From Choristoneura fumiferana (lineage: Eukaryota; Arthropoda; Insecta; Lepidoptera; Tortricidae), in assembly GCF_025370935.1 (NCBI RefSeq), contig NC_133473.1, forward strand, positions 6,737,943 through 6,801,942: a stretch of 64,000 bases of DNA, read 5' to 3'. The notes beneath the pieces are model-generated. The model searched no databases. It was given only the letters and a program-made list of their open reading frames with translations, and was not told the origin of the DNA. Numbering within the stretch: position 1 is the first letter of the stretch; each line of letters begins with the position of its first letter. Shown here in pieces: positions 12,301 through 27,300 of the stretch. The position numbers and the translations under genes are program-made.

Positions 12301-15300
12301 CACAACAGATGTAAATGACGAAGCAGAAAATTTGAATTCTGACTTTGTATTTAATCATCCGATTCAAGATACCATTACAAGTTTGATTAATGAGAATGCA
12401 AAGCCAGTTTACGAGTATGTGTTCAGCTATGTTGGAGACACTGGGGCGGCGGGAGCAGGGCACTCAGCTGAGCTTCCCTACTTATTCAATTTGCCCGGAT
12501 ATCCCTCACTACGATCAGCTGATGATCAGTTAATCAGCGACCGTGTAACTACTTTATGGGCCAACTTTATCAAATATGGGTAATTTATTCTGTATTATCG
12601 ATAGTCAGTCCTTATATGTAATGTTTTCTAAACTAAATTTATTTTTACTTATAAACGCAAATATATTCCGTCCGTCAGAATCCCTGTTTTAATTATAGTT
12701 TGTTTGTTTTAGAAATCCAACTCGTGAGACTTCAGACTTAATTCCAGTCAACTGGACCCCTGTTACCGCAGACACGAGGCCATACTTAAACATTGGACCT
12801 GAACTTCGCATGCAAGATAGATTTCTAAGGGAAAGAATGGCATTCTGGGATCTTCTATATACTTCTTATGGACAAAATGGTCATTAATTTTGCACATAGT
12901 AGTGATAGGTACTTAAATAAAAATATCTTAGCTGTAAAAATATATGATAACCCGATTATCCCATTAATATATTCCATCATACATGTAAAATTACGTAATA
13001 ATGTAAATTCTATATATTTAATTTTACTTCATCATATAAAAATACGAGTATATTACTCGAATTAGAATACGAAGCAAGAGCTGGAATTTCATTTTCCACA
13101 TCGTTTTAATAGTATATTCCGATTGGAATATAGTTTATTTTTAATTTTATAAATTTGGTGGCTACTCGTATCGTAATCAGAAGTAAGCCTTAACTTGACT
13201 GTTCTAAATAAAAAGTCGAAACAACAATGATCAAGGTTTTCCAAAAACGTCTAAGTTTAATTCTGGAAGCTACTTGACCCTTTATGGGTTTGTAAGGCAA
13301 AATGAGCATGATATCGTTTTATTCTGTCTTAAAAAGTTGGTGCCAAGTGAAAAATATTTTATTATAGCGACATCCGATCATCTTTTACTATTATCAAGAT
13401 CAGTGAGTTTTATCGAAGTACTTCACATTCTAGATATTGAGCCCTGTTTAAAACGTCTAAATAAAATTGATTTATCTTTCAATTCAGCGGCAGTTGCATT
13501 ACGAAAGTAGTGGAAGCTACTCGAAAGTTTTGTTCTTATTTTTAACGAATAGTTCATAATGAAGATCTTAATATTGCTAAGTATTTTATTCATTGTGAAC
13601 GTACGAAGTGCTGTACAGAGGGTAGATCCTTTAGTGATCATCAGTCAAGGACTGGTGAGGGGACAGAAGGCTACTGACGGTGACTATTCCGCATTTTTGG
13701 GAATACCTTATGCAAAAGTTGATGTAGATGACCCATTTGGGGTAAGTTAATTAATTTGATTTCAAATCGCAATTTTATACATCGTAAATCATAATAATGT
13801 GCTTGAATTTGTTTATTATTTTTAAGGCACCTCGACCGGCTCCTGAATTTGAAGAAGAAATATTCTACGCTTATGACAATTCGAGAAAGTGCCCTCAAAC
13901 TCCATTCGGTGTATTTCCACAAGCATCTTCTGATGACGAGTCTATCGACTGCCTTCAGTTAAGCGTCTACGTTCCATCTCAAGCTAGCTCCTACAACCCT
14001 CTCCCAGTTCTTGTTTGGATCCATGGAGGAGGTTTTATGGGAGGAAGCGCGACAGAATACGGGGCACAAAATCTAGTTAGACATGGCGTAATCGTTGTAA
14101 CTGTTAATTACCGGTTAGGACCATACGGATTCATGTGTCTCGATATCCCTGCTGTACCAGGAAATCAAGGACTAAAAGACCAATACGAAGCACTTCGATG
14201 GGTTCGAAATAATATAGCTGCGTTCGGTGGCAACCCTTACAACGTGACTCTCGCTGGCCAAAGCGCAGGCTCTGCTTCGGTTTTGTTGCAATTATATTCG
14301 TCTAAAGAAAAGTTATTCAACAAGGTGATAGCAGAGAGTGGAACACATTTGAGCCCTGACATGTTTACCAATCCAGATCTTAACGCAGCGGTAAAACTTG
14401 CAAATTATTTAGGATTCAACACGACTGATGACCAACAAGCTCTAGAATTTCTGTCTACAAGTCATCATAGTTTGGTCACAGGTGCAGTTAGTGATGTCGG
14501 ATTAGATTTCAAACCATGCAAAGAAAAATCTTTTAGTGGCGTCGAAAATTTTGTAGATAGCGAACCGTATGCTTTATCTAACGAAAGAAAAATTAGAAAT
14601 ACTCCTATTTTAATCGGTAATACCAATGCAGAATATTTAGGCGACAGCATAACATTGATGCACGGCGAAGATTATTTCGAAAGCGACTTTTTTAAAACGA
14701 GATTACAAAACGCATTTAATCTTGACAAGGAACAACAAGATAAAGCTGCAGAGATCATCAGGCACTTTTATATCGGGGATAAGCCCATTTCAGCAGATGT
14801 TGCTTTTGAAGCCGCTAATTTTAATTCGGACTTTGTATTTAATCATCCTATTCAAGATACAATTACAAGCTTGATTAGTGAAAATGCGAATCCTATCTAT
14901 GAGTACGTATTCACATATGTCGCAGAATCTGGAGCAGCTGGAGCATCCCACTCTGCAGAATTGTCGTACTTGTTCAACATTCCCCGATCTGGCCAGAGAT
15001 CAGCGGATGAACAGACAATGGTTGATATTATAACAACTCTGTGGACCAACTTTATTAAATACGGGTAAGAATTAGTGTAATATAATTACTAAATATTTCT
15101 TTAAAAAGTACGATTTTGTTATCAATTTTGGTATTTATTTTAGAAACCCGACTCCAAGCACCTCGGACTTGATTCCGGTCTCCTGGCCTGCAGTCACTTC
15201 GAACACGAGACCCTACCTAAACATTGGCTCTGAACTACGAATGGAGGATAGATTCGAAAAAGAAAGAATGGCGTTTTGGGACCTCTTTCACTCAATATAT

Positions 15301-18300
15301 GGAAAATACAGCAACCTTGTGCGAAATTGCGATTACGACTGAAATTAAACATTTTAGAGATACCTAATTAGTATACAATTTTGTGATATACTTTAAAATA
15401 CGTGACAGCTAGTTATATTTGTAAATTTTCATTGGAAATAAAGTTGAAGTGGCACTCCTGATTCTCTTTGAAAGAGTCTGAGGAAAGTATTAATGACATT
15501 CACCGAATTTAGTTAGATGTAAATATACAAAACACAACTCCTGTTTGTAGCGCACTGGGGAGCTACAGATATTGTACAATATTTCCAACCTTGTGAATAA
15601 AGTTAATACCGGACAATCAAACACAAGAATAAATACTGGTACTTGTAACTGTCTAAATACCGCTACAATTTATTAACCTGTTGAGGAATATAAACTAGAT
15701 TAGCACTGTCAGATGCGATCTATTGTTCGGACTGGCATTTCTCAATGGACGCTTAAGGTCGCTCATTTGCATACGGTTACTCCAAAGGAAGTGACGCTGT
15801 AAACCAAATTCAAAGTTCATTCAGAAAGTACGTATAACGGTTGTCAAAAATTAGAATGGGCCATAGCGGGACTTAAAAAATAAAACATGTGACATAAAAA
15901 AAGTGACTGTTTTGGCAATTTTAGGTACAATATCAATTTAAAAAGTCTATAACATCAATCCAATCGTACCTTGTCCCATCAGTCTTGTCAGAACACTTAC
16001 CTATTGTTACCCCTGTGCATTAGGATCAGACCGTATTTAGTGTTTACAAAACACACAATAATACTCATACCTAGTGACTAAACAAAAGCTACCTAATATT
16101 TTCAGGGTACATCGTGGATCTAAAACGAATGGCACCCATCAGTAGCCTCATTTGAATGTTTTAGACTGATAATTACTGCCTCTAACCGACAGTAGATATA
16201 AATCCAACAAATTTAATGAGTCGTCATAAAATTAGTATTGAAAAATTGCTTTTTTAATTAGGTTTTTAAACATTTGATATAAAAAAGGTGACAGTGAACC
16301 CAATACTTGACTCTCGCACAAAATTAGTATTTAGTAAGGCATTATAGTTATAGGTGTTATAAGAAGCAAAACAGACACAGAAAAAAAGATAAAAGGAAAT
16401 TCTAGTACAGCAGCAGGTGTATACGAGTGTGGTGTGGTCATGGTAAGTTGTTGTTAAGTACTTGACAGTGATATATCAAACATTAAAAATAGCCCATGTT
16501 CCTGGCAAAGATTTTAATAGTGATCGGAAAGGTACACATGCATTTATTTATTGCTCGGTGCTTCATCAAAAGAAAGGACTAATACATCTCAAGTGCAATG
16601 GATAAAATTAGAAGCGGATGCTCTATTCTATTGATAAGATATTTACATTTTGGCTGTTTGAAAAGTATAAATGCAATACTATACAAAATGGTGTAGGTAA
16701 GCCCATAAGTATATAATAATCCCATATGGTATACAATCAGCGTCAAATGTAAGATAATGCTAAACTATGTCCTGAGGCCGTATTGCCTACCGTTCCTGAC
16801 GTTCGCGATCGCAATCAAATGACAGATTTCGATCGCGGGCGTTAGAAACATTAGGCAATACGGCCTCTGATTTTACCACGTCTCGGTTGTCAAGGGTTTT
16901 AAAATTTGGTCTAAAATATTTGAGACCATCTTGCCCGTTTCCTTATATTCGATGCTGACTGTACCTACGGACAAAGTCAAAGTAAATTTGATCTAATCAG
17001 AACACTAATCATAGTATTTGAATTATTTAAAGAACAAATACGCTTTGACATAAAATTAATCTGGATTAGTAACAGATGGTTGGGCAAGTTTAACTGGACG
17101 CCTACATATATAAATGTTTTTCAGAATATTTCGATTGTGTTTGAAAGATGTTTCCATACATTGGTCAATGTTTAAAGAATACGGCGTCAAAGTACATATC
17201 GAATCAGATGAAATCTTTACAGAGGCTACCAGCTGTATTTCGGATTATTTTAAAATACCTCGTATATGTATTGCTGCAAAGATATTCAAAAACAATCGGA
17301 GTTTTCAAACAGAGCACTGTACGCTCGCACCGCAGCATTGCCCCAAAGTGCAACTCAGTTACACTTTTTACTCGAATTCCATTTATTTGTCCCCGCGGTG
17401 TATCGCTGATCGAACTTTCTCCCCTGCATTTAGTTCCACCAAGTTTTCCCCATTACCCATTTCTCCGCCCTTAAGCGTGACTGTTAACTCAAATTATCAC
17501 CCCGGGTTATCATTTCATTACCTAACAGTCATTGTCAATTACTATTTACTACGCTTTCTAGTGGTTTGTTTTTATTGCCAATTATTCGGTTACAGTGATT
17601 GAGTGAGTTATGGTTGTACGGGTTTAGCGAGTACTATGATACCGTTAGATAAACCGACAACAAATCAGTTAAGAATATAAAAATCTTTTTAAAATAAATT
17701 AAAGGGCAATAACAAAGGGCTTCTTCAGTTTTCTCGTCTTTTTTTGTTAATATTGATAGTAAAAAAGATTATGCTTAGTTATAAAAAAGAGTGACAGTAC
17801 CGATGCTGAATTTAGTTTGATTAAAGTTATTGCGAATAATATTGGTCGTGCGTGGGAGGATAATATTTGACATTTGACCCAAGCGGTCAAAACTCGAATA
17901 TTCCTCTTAAACGAAATTAAATTATTATTAATTGAGAATCACAAAAGGTGGAAAAGTAAGAACCAACCTTTGCATTTCGGTCGAATATTTTTAATTCTGT
18001 CGCAGGAAAATAACTATGTAATAGTCCTAGGTAACGTAGTTTCATGGTTAGGTCAAGAATGTCAACAAGTAGTTAGTTACATAATTGAACAGAAGTGTTT
18101 AGGTATACTTATTTATTTTCCTAGGCGTTTGATACATTATTGCATAGTCAGTGATCATCAAAAAGACAAAATAACACGTCAAACGTCTTACTGACACTTT
18201 TTTTAATTTTTAACATTCCAATTAACTAAGGGTTTTCATTATAAATGCAAAGGGGAATAAGTAAATATATATTTTTTTGTATTTTTTTTGTCATACGCTT

Positions 18301-21300
18301 TCATGTTTAAAGTATTTAGCGAATTGTGGTGAAATTAGGTGTGGAGTGGAGATAAGTAGTTTTAAATCCTGAGAAAAAAAAGAACAATTGTTATCCCGGA
18401 AAATTAAATAGTCCCGGGGAAGATAAACGAATTCATCGCCGACGAAGACGCAGCCAACAGCTAGTACTCAATACATTACAAACAATCTTGCTAGGCATTT
18501 ATTAGTAACATGGCATTCGATGATGGTATGATGGTTGTACAAGAGATTGCTTAAACACCCTGTGTGCAAGCGTGCATAAATCCGCACTTACGGCCTCGTG
18601 CCGCCATAATCAACCTTAATACTCTTATAACAAAGATCACGTGTAATTTAACAGCACAATCTATCATAGCTAATTTACGTTCACGATGAAATTGCCATGA
18701 AAATGCGTGGGCTTGGTATTACGCGGAAAATCTATGTAGTATTACCAGCTGTAATAGAAGTAATGATTTGGTAATAAAAAAACCGGTCAAGTGGACTCGC
18801 GACCTATCTATAAATCCAGTCAAAGTCAAAATATCTTTATTCAGTTCAGGCTATAACAAACACTTATGAATGTCAAAAAAAATCCACCACCGGTTCGGAA
18901 AAACCTCTGTTGAGAAGAATCCGGCAAGAAACACAACGAGCTATATTTTTTTTAAACAGATTTACAATATTATTAAATGATATGTATACATCACAAGTAT
19001 TTAACACAACTTTATTTTTGTGTGTTCGTAGAGCCCTACTTCCTTTGCAAAATATACACAGCATGGGGTCAAAAGCAATAAAAAGTCCGAAAATCTCTGA
19101 TCGGCAAATAATAACTTAGAGCTTGTGCACACTGGCGTTTTTGCCGGCGGTTTCTCAGCGTAGCGGGAACGCGACGCACACGCAGCGTGCATGTGGCGAG
19201 CAGGCTGCGGTATCTTCGCGATTATTCGCTACCTGCGTGCCGCCGCGGTGCCGTCACGTGGACGCAGCGATTAAGCCACGTACGGTCATAGGGCTTGTGC
19301 ACATTGCGCTTTTGCCGGCGGTTTCTCGGCGGAGCGGGAACGCGGCACGCACGCGGCGGTATCTCCGCAATTATTTGCCGCCACGGTGACGCCGACCGTA
19401 TATGACCGTACGTGGCTTAATCGCCGCGTCCACGCGACGGCACTGCGGCGGCTCGCAGGCGTTGAATAATCGTGGAGATACTGCAGCGTGCTCGCCGCAT
19501 GCACGCCGCGTTCCCGCTCTGCCGAGAAATCGCCGGCAACAGCGCTAGTGCGCACAAGATCTTACCAGTGATTTTCGGATATACAAATTTATCTTTTGCA
19601 TGGTTTTAAATCGGTAATGCCCAACTCCCACTTGACCGGTATTCATAACGCGTGTGTCAAACATAAATTTCAATATAACCACTCAGCTCTTATGATTAAA
19701 ATTGATCAAGGTGTTGATTTTGATTGGAAAGAGGCCAAGACTGAGATAAACATGACAGCATTATGTACCCAGATAGGAACGAGGACAGCGAGGACGACTC
19801 CTAAGTATATTATCTACTGGGTCAAGGGATTTTGATAATCAATTTCCTTATGGAAAGTTAGTGATACTATTTAACGGAAAATGGACAGCACTAAAAATAA
19901 ATCGATCGTATTAAGTCGACATAACTATCACGAAGATGAGTGGATGAAATAATAAGTAATGTTGTAATGATGAAAACGTTACAGTTTTTGTTATTAGTAT
20001 CAATACCAATGAGTCTCTGAACTTTCCCTGGATTTTCTTGTAACAGAAGAAAGATGTAAAGTGGACAACGTGAATACGAGAGCTCAGAGTTCGTTTGTTC
20101 ATCAGTTCAAACTAAACTTCTCTACGCACACACCATAAGGTCGCAGTTCTTAATTACAGTTTTTGATGATTCTATTTTGATGACATTAATTATTTATGTG
20201 TTCCTATTAGATATCTGTAGGTATGTCTATGTCGTAGTTAAGTTAGTTTCAGTATGGTTATAGAGACTGAAAATTAACTAGATCGGCTCACTGTATATTT
20301 TGAGGCAAATGACTCGCTTATCGTTGCCAGCGCTGGCAGCTTCCGCGTAAGCGCAGCATTAGCTGAGTTTGCTCTTTTTCCGTATACTTGCAAAGTTTCC
20401 TATTTTTTAATACTCTTTTTATATGATCTGTGCTGTATTGTACTATTTTATCTTGTATTGTTTATATTGTTGTCTTGTATTGTTTGTACTGTTGGAAATT
20501 AAATATTTTCTTTCTTTCTTTTTTTTTCTTTCTTTCTTATCTGAACTAGTTGGAGGACGTGGGTGTTCGGAAAACCGGTATTTTCGGATAATCTAACTGA
20601 TTCAGCCATACATATTTACGTACAGGTAAATGAAAACCATAGGTATTTACATTAGAAAAAAAATAGTTTATCGACTAGCGGGTACTTGGAAGTGACACAT
20701 GAGTATAATTTTTTTTCAATTTTTTAATTGTGACTTTTTAGTCGCGACAAGTGCGCGAGCACAGTAGTGCGGGTGACGTGAGAGGGAGAGGGTAGTTACG
20801 CGCGAGTCCGACGTGCGGTGAGCGGCTGCGCGCCGGGCGTAACAGTTCGGATAAGCGGTTGTTCGGTTGATCGACGTTCGGATAATCGACGCTCCGCTGT
20901 ACCTACATTTAACGAGCTCCCAATATTACGACGCACTTGTCAGCATTATGAAATTAAATTACTTATTCAGTCTACTAGCAACTGCGCATAGTATCAACAG
21001 CTCATTGAAAATAATCACGGCCTGCATCCTGTAACAACTTCATCTAAGTATGGATCTTTGTACACCGCGTTTTTAAAACGCGCCGCCGACGCGCGTTTGT
21101 ATGGATGGAAACATGGCACGCGTTTTGTTGCTGCTCTATGGAAAAGAAAAACGCACTGCCAACGCGCGTGTCAGGGGGGGGGGCGGCTACTGCGAAATTC
21201 GAAAACCGAAGTTCGTATCGTACCGTCCCTCTCAGTCTCGTATTACATAATATAGGCGTTTGCGGGACGCATTTCGTAGTAGGTAAGTACTCATATAAGG

Positions 21301-24300
21301 CTAGACACGTGTCGTCGCAGAATTAAAAAACTCTGTGTGCAAAAACGTATGGTAGATTACACTTACATTTATGTAGGTACTTATTAAATTGTAGGTAGGT
21401 ATTTAATTATAAATATGTATGTTAGTCATGTCAAGTTGCCTGAAATAAATGCATTTATTATTATTATACCTAGTGTCGTTCACGAAGACGCGTGATTTTG
21501 TCAAAATAGCCATTAATGACATTGTAATAAGAACCACGGCACGCGTCATCGTGAATGACTCTACCTATAGTTGTTCAATTGTTCACTTACGCATGTAAAT
21601 GTCGACTGGTTCCTTGAGCGTTCTCACGTGGCATCCATCCTCGGTCACATTGAGGTTGTACACGCCGAACTGCCCCAGTTTCGGCCTCGATTGGCACAGG
21701 AGACCTCTGCAGACAATAACCTTTTTAAAAAAAATGTTACAAGTCCTTTTGTTAACTGTGCTTGCATTGACTTTCAAAATAGAAACATAAATATTCGCAC
21801 GGAATTTCAAGCCAATCCGATTCATCATCCCAGCCTATATACGACCCACTGCTGGGCTCAGGCCTCCTCTCAGAACAAGAGGGCTTGGGCCATAGTTCCC
21901 ACGCGGGCCCAGTGCGGATTGGGAACTTCACACGCACCATTGAATTGCTTCGCAGGTTTGTGCAGGTTTCCTCACGATGTTTTCCTTCCCCACAAAGCTC
22001 GTGGTAAATTTCAAATGTAATTCTGCATATGAATTTTGAAAAACTCACTGGTGCCCTCTGCTTGAGAGGCGATAGGTCAAACCACTAGGCCACCACGGCT
22101 TTTCAATCCGATTATTAGAAGTAAATAAAATCGACTTACAAAATAAACCTGGAAAAAACAATTGCAAGGTAAATAAAAGCTTGTATATTAAATCAGATAA
22201 GTTTGTACATAATAATAGATATACTTGTCGTTAATTTCTAGGTTATTTTTTGACTGACATGCGAATTCAATACGTAAAGCGTAAAAAGATACAAATATTA
22301 TAACAAATAAATGAATTGATGTGCGATAATTATTAACTTACCTAATTAAGTTTCAGTGTTTTTAAGGGTGTGGCTTTGCTTAGTAATTTTTGAATGGTTG
22401 GTTGTTCTTTACTCTTATTTATATTTATTTATGCCATACCTACATACATTGATTAATGTATTCCTGGACCATGAGCGAATGAAACAAAGAGACGGTAAAG
22501 AGAAACGTGATTGTTTTAATAAAATGAATAAACAAATTAGATCGACTAAGACTAAGTGTATTTGAACTATGATAAGAAGATGATAAGTATACATATAATA
22601 TTATACGTACAACCCAAAAATATATAGCCACTCAAAATGAAACCAAAAGATGATGGGAACTCACAGATGAATTCAAACCGTATTCTCAATTCAACGTTTA
22701 AAATATAAACAAAAAGCAAAAGCTTAGAGTTGCGGGTGTGATTAAATAACATTTAACATCATCTCCATTGCATGCCGAGTGCAAGAGACAATTGACAATC
22801 TGTTTAACTTTTTTCTTGAATTATTTACGGCCAGAACTTTTTAGTAGCGGATTGACGCCGCTCAAGTTACAACAGTTTTAAAACGGTTGCTAGCGAATCT
22901 TTAAACTTCAATAAATAAGGTTGGGTTGGGAACAGTAATTAAGATTTAATCGGACACTCAAATTATGACGTATAAGTTAAGTTAACTAAATTATACAAGT
23001 AATAACTAACTTGTGGCTAATATTGCTGCAATTCTACACCTCAACACTTGCTTTTAAACTTTAGGATTTTCACAATGCATTCTCAGTTTTTCAATCAAGA
23101 TAAAAGTAAAATGGGCATTGAGTCCTGTGTACCGGTACTGGGAAACGGTGAACTCGACCCTGTGGTACACAGAAACTCTTACAGTACACAGTGGCTCGAC
23201 TCTATAATATTTAATTCAAACTATAATTTATATTCAGACTTTATTTACGACAACTTCTATATTTGGTAAATCAGGAAAGGCAGTGGTATATAGGCGTACA
23301 AGACTGTTCAGCTTTCACTTTTACGTACAAGTTAAATTGTATAAACATTGAGTTTTTAAATGTCGTTTTTAAGTGTATGTCTGAGTCAGTAGGCGTGCGA
23401 GTTTAGTTGCGTGCATGCAAATCTGTGTCGTGGGGAAATTCTGTTTATGAACAAGAAGTATTTGACTCGTGTGAAACTAACATTTTACTTTAAATCTCCA
23501 AAAGGAAATGTATAAGATTGTATTCTTAATCTACATTGGCGTATAGATACAAAAACGAATGGCACTGTGAAATTTTACTTAAAACACCGCTTGCTAATCT
23601 TGCTCAAGCCGAATTCATTCATTCTACGCTAGCATCGTTGGAAGAAAATTAATGTGGAATTATGTAATATTAGAGGAAATATGTTTTATTTGGCTCTTAG
23701 TAAGTATTTGATCTCGGTCATTACAGAGTCACATGACCCTAACGCCGAGTTAACTACTTCAACGCCGAGTTTAAAAAAATGGGAGTCTCAAAAACAACAC
23801 TCAATCTAGGAACCAAAGGGCTATATCATCAATATCATCATATATCAGCCTTATGAAGTCCACTGTTGGACATACGCCTCCCTCGTGTACCTGCCTACAG
23901 TTGCTTCAGAGCTATCTATGTCGATGATTTCGGTAGCAAACTTAACAAAGTATAATATTTTGACAAAATATTTAAATGCGGCACATAACAAGCGTTAACC
24001 ACACACAAATATAAACATTGCCAACTGGTAGTTTCGCACGTACGCGAGCTATCGTGCTCATTGCAGTGAAAATAAACGGTTGTGGGTTGCGGTGTGTAGT
24101 GAGTCACTTGTTTTTAATTTGTACTACACTGGCCACCCACTTACATCCTACCTTACTATACTCTAGCGCGTATAAAGCTTGAAACGCTGTAAAAGCACAG
24201 CAATTATAGTTTGAGTCTTTGGTTGTACAATAAAATAAAAACACCACTTCAATTTATTTATTTAAAAAAGACAGTTTTGTCTTAACTTTTGATTCAGCAA

Positions 24301-27300
24301 TTTGTTTTGTTTTAAAGGATTATTTTACTTTCGTGTGGCACGCGTCTTTATTCCTGTAGAAGTCATCGGACTGTCAAACTAGATCAGATTGACACTTAGT
24401 TACTGATTCACTGCGAGGCAACGGACACTACATTATAATAAAATTTCAAAGTAACAAATTTTTAACAACCTCGATTTTATTCAGGTGTAATAGTACCTAC
24501 GATGTTTACTATACTAATAATAAAACGCAATTCACTTGTTTGAACATAACGGGATGACCTTGAACTAGCTACAAACTTATACCTACTAAACTTATAAGTA
24601 CACAGGGCAACTCACGTTGTGTTCGATGCAGTGATATATTGTTGGGTAGCGTTTGCGTATACGCGCCATGACGAGCGGTGTGTTGTGTCGACCACCCACC
24701 AGCTCGGTTCGTCGGTTTTCAGAGTCTTCTCTAGTTCAAAAGGACACTGAAAACAAAAGAAATCGGCTTAAATAAGGTGCGAGTTAAACTAGCGTGGATC
24801 GAGTCCCAACTTTCCTATAATATTGTGGAAATTTCTTAGTTTACTTGCCTATAATTTTATACCTGCTCATGTTATATAGGTTTTTCTGTATGTAATCTAT
24901 GGGTAAAGAACCTTTTTCTTCTTTGTGTTTTTCAACAACACAGAATCGAAATTTCTATTTAAAATTTTTGGACTTACACGCTTTAAGTCCAAAAAGGTCA
25001 ATGTCATGTGTGAAGTACTGCTGCTGCGTTAGATCATGTTAACGGTTGTTTTGTGAGTATGTAAGGTATCCTTCCTTACATAACAAAATACATACTACTT
25101 ATGTAATTTTTAGGTCTTCATTCTAAGAGAAAGCCTGTGCCCAGCAGTGGGACGTGTAAAAGTTTTAACCATAATTCATCAAAAACTGTTATCCAGGCTT
25201 CTTCAAGGTTAATTAAATATAAAACTTAGCATCCCTGACTTTTAGAAGACAAGGTACTAATTAAGAAGAGTCCTGAGTACCTACCATAAAATTTTAATTA
25301 TCCTTCATGGAAATCGCGATAGTCATGATTTGTAACGATGATGTGTAACGACAAACAAGTCGTCAACACCTCGTCGCGCGCCAAATATTTAATCTGTGTT
25401 GCCAAGACGACCTTATTAGTAGAGGAATTGTTCACGCAATATATTTAAAAGTTCGGCGAGTGGCCGCAGTGGATTGGATTAGTGTCCTAAAATATTCTAA
25501 TTAGTTCGTTACTTAGATCAAGGATAAGAGATTAGGAAGGAGGATTAAGAAAATATTATATTAAATAAAAAATATTGGACATGTAATTTTACCTACCTAC
25601 CTACCTATTAAATTCATCAATGTCTTAATAGTAAATGCGATATGTAGGTACATGTTAGTTTCAATAATTGACGGTTGAAAGGCTAATTGCTGTAAGAGCC
25701 ATTTTTGTCAAAATTTTGAAACATAGGTCGAACGACAGAGAAAAATTCACTGATTCCGTATATGTATAACTCAATTATTATCTCAGAATTGTCGCTTAGT
25801 TAGATCAATTAGCCTTTCAACCGTCGGTTTTTAAATTTTGAAATTATTATCAAATTTTTTCTAACTATTTCTTCAAAGTAGGTACTCAGACTTGTAAAAA
25901 AACTGTTATTAATCGCGTAACAAAACGATAAGTGTTTTGTAACAGAGCAGTGAAGTAGGGTAGTTCCTGCGTTACAGTTTACACCGTGTAACAGTCTAAC
26001 AATGCGTATCTCGAACGCCGGTGATCCAATCATCCAGTCCAGTCCGTAATTTCTCTAACAAACGAGCACGCGTGCGTCGAATACTTGACATACATTTTGA
26101 ACATTCACAAACATTTAAATCCACAGAAAAATCGCAAGTCATTTATGCATCTTGCAGTAGAGGAGCCCAAAAGGAGATTTTGGGATTTACTCAAGTGTGT
26201 CAGACGTCATAAGGAAGGGTACTGGCATCCTGCTGAGTACCTCTACCTTATATAAATCCGTATATAATGTGGCGATTTGTTTTTACATTTTCAGAAATTT
26301 GTTACGAGCTTGCGTCACTTCCGAATCGTAGGTCTTTTCAATGGCAGCATTTTAAGGGGCTCACTTACCATCCCCTTTGTATATCTGACGCGTTGAAATT
26401 CATTTTCATTATTTTTATTTTCTGCCCTTCCGGATGGCCACCCCCACTGCGTAAGTCAGTAAATGAATAATCTTGGTATCAGAGACAAGTTGGGGCATCC
26501 AAACTACAATATCTGACACGCTTAGGTATTTCCATGTCTTTTTTTTTTGACAATCCGTGGACGCTTCTCCACCACTGGAAAGGGAAACATCATATAACCT
26601 TCTTTTCTTCCTATGAACTATTTATAAAATCTAAGGCCAGCACGACGCGACGCTCGAGTAAAACCCCATTTTGCATCATGGGCTCCTCTACTATCGTACA
26701 GCATGCAGAGAAATTCACGCGACGATCGGCATGACGGTTATGTAAAGTTTGTCCTTTAACTATATTTTTGTACCTTCAAAATAAGCAGAGCAATTATTTC
26801 AGCAAAGAGCGTCACGGTCACATAATTAAACTCCAATTCAATAGAATCTGACAATCCTGTAGACACTTCCAGCCTACTACTATGAAGGCTTCGTGATGAT
26901 ACACAACAGGGACATATAAATTTCCATTTGCGACTAACTGTCCGTTAAATTAATGTAAGTTAACACGTCCAGCTGGGTAATGTTTATTTGTGGTGAGTAT
27001 TGAGTGGTTTGTTACGTGAAATAATATTCGACAACATCTTGTCACGCAGCCATAACGTAATAACACTCAACAATTAGTTTCTGTTAGAAAAAATCAAGCT
27101 TTTTTGTTGACTGTACTTGCATTGTCATCCAACTTACAAATTTGAAGTCAATCCGGAGGGGTCCAAAAAATCGGAAGTTGCTTCGAGAAAAAGATGGTAC
27201 GGCCGTACTCGACGTGGTGAGAGCACGACAGTGCCCCGGTTGAACATATTTAGGCAATAGTTATTAGTGTTTATTAAACTTAATTCAGTGCCACTTGACA

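Larger units (their letters stand above)
15443..19119. other. Long intronic spacer, no supported gene
   Basis: Lies inside HGSNAT intron 3 after COE4. The longest open frames (for example 17114-17602) have no recognisable domain, no supporting splice signals and low-complexity ends, so I do not call them. It holds a small inverted repeat (16773-16866) and a retroposon fragment (18782-18960), listed separately. Confidence 0.5.

Noticed and set aside
17114..17602. 162-codon open frame as a gene
   Set aside because: No recognisable domain, cysteine and tyrosine scattered without pattern, no promoter, polyA or splice support, and an overlapping frame of similar length.
19123..19555. Open frames on both strands rich in Ala and Arg
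   Set aside because: They lie in the GC-rich foldback element; few stops are expected from its composition.
21815..22107. A tRNA gene at the SINE head
   Set aside because: Only box-A and box-B-like strings remain; no cloverleaf with acceptor and anticodon stems can be formed.
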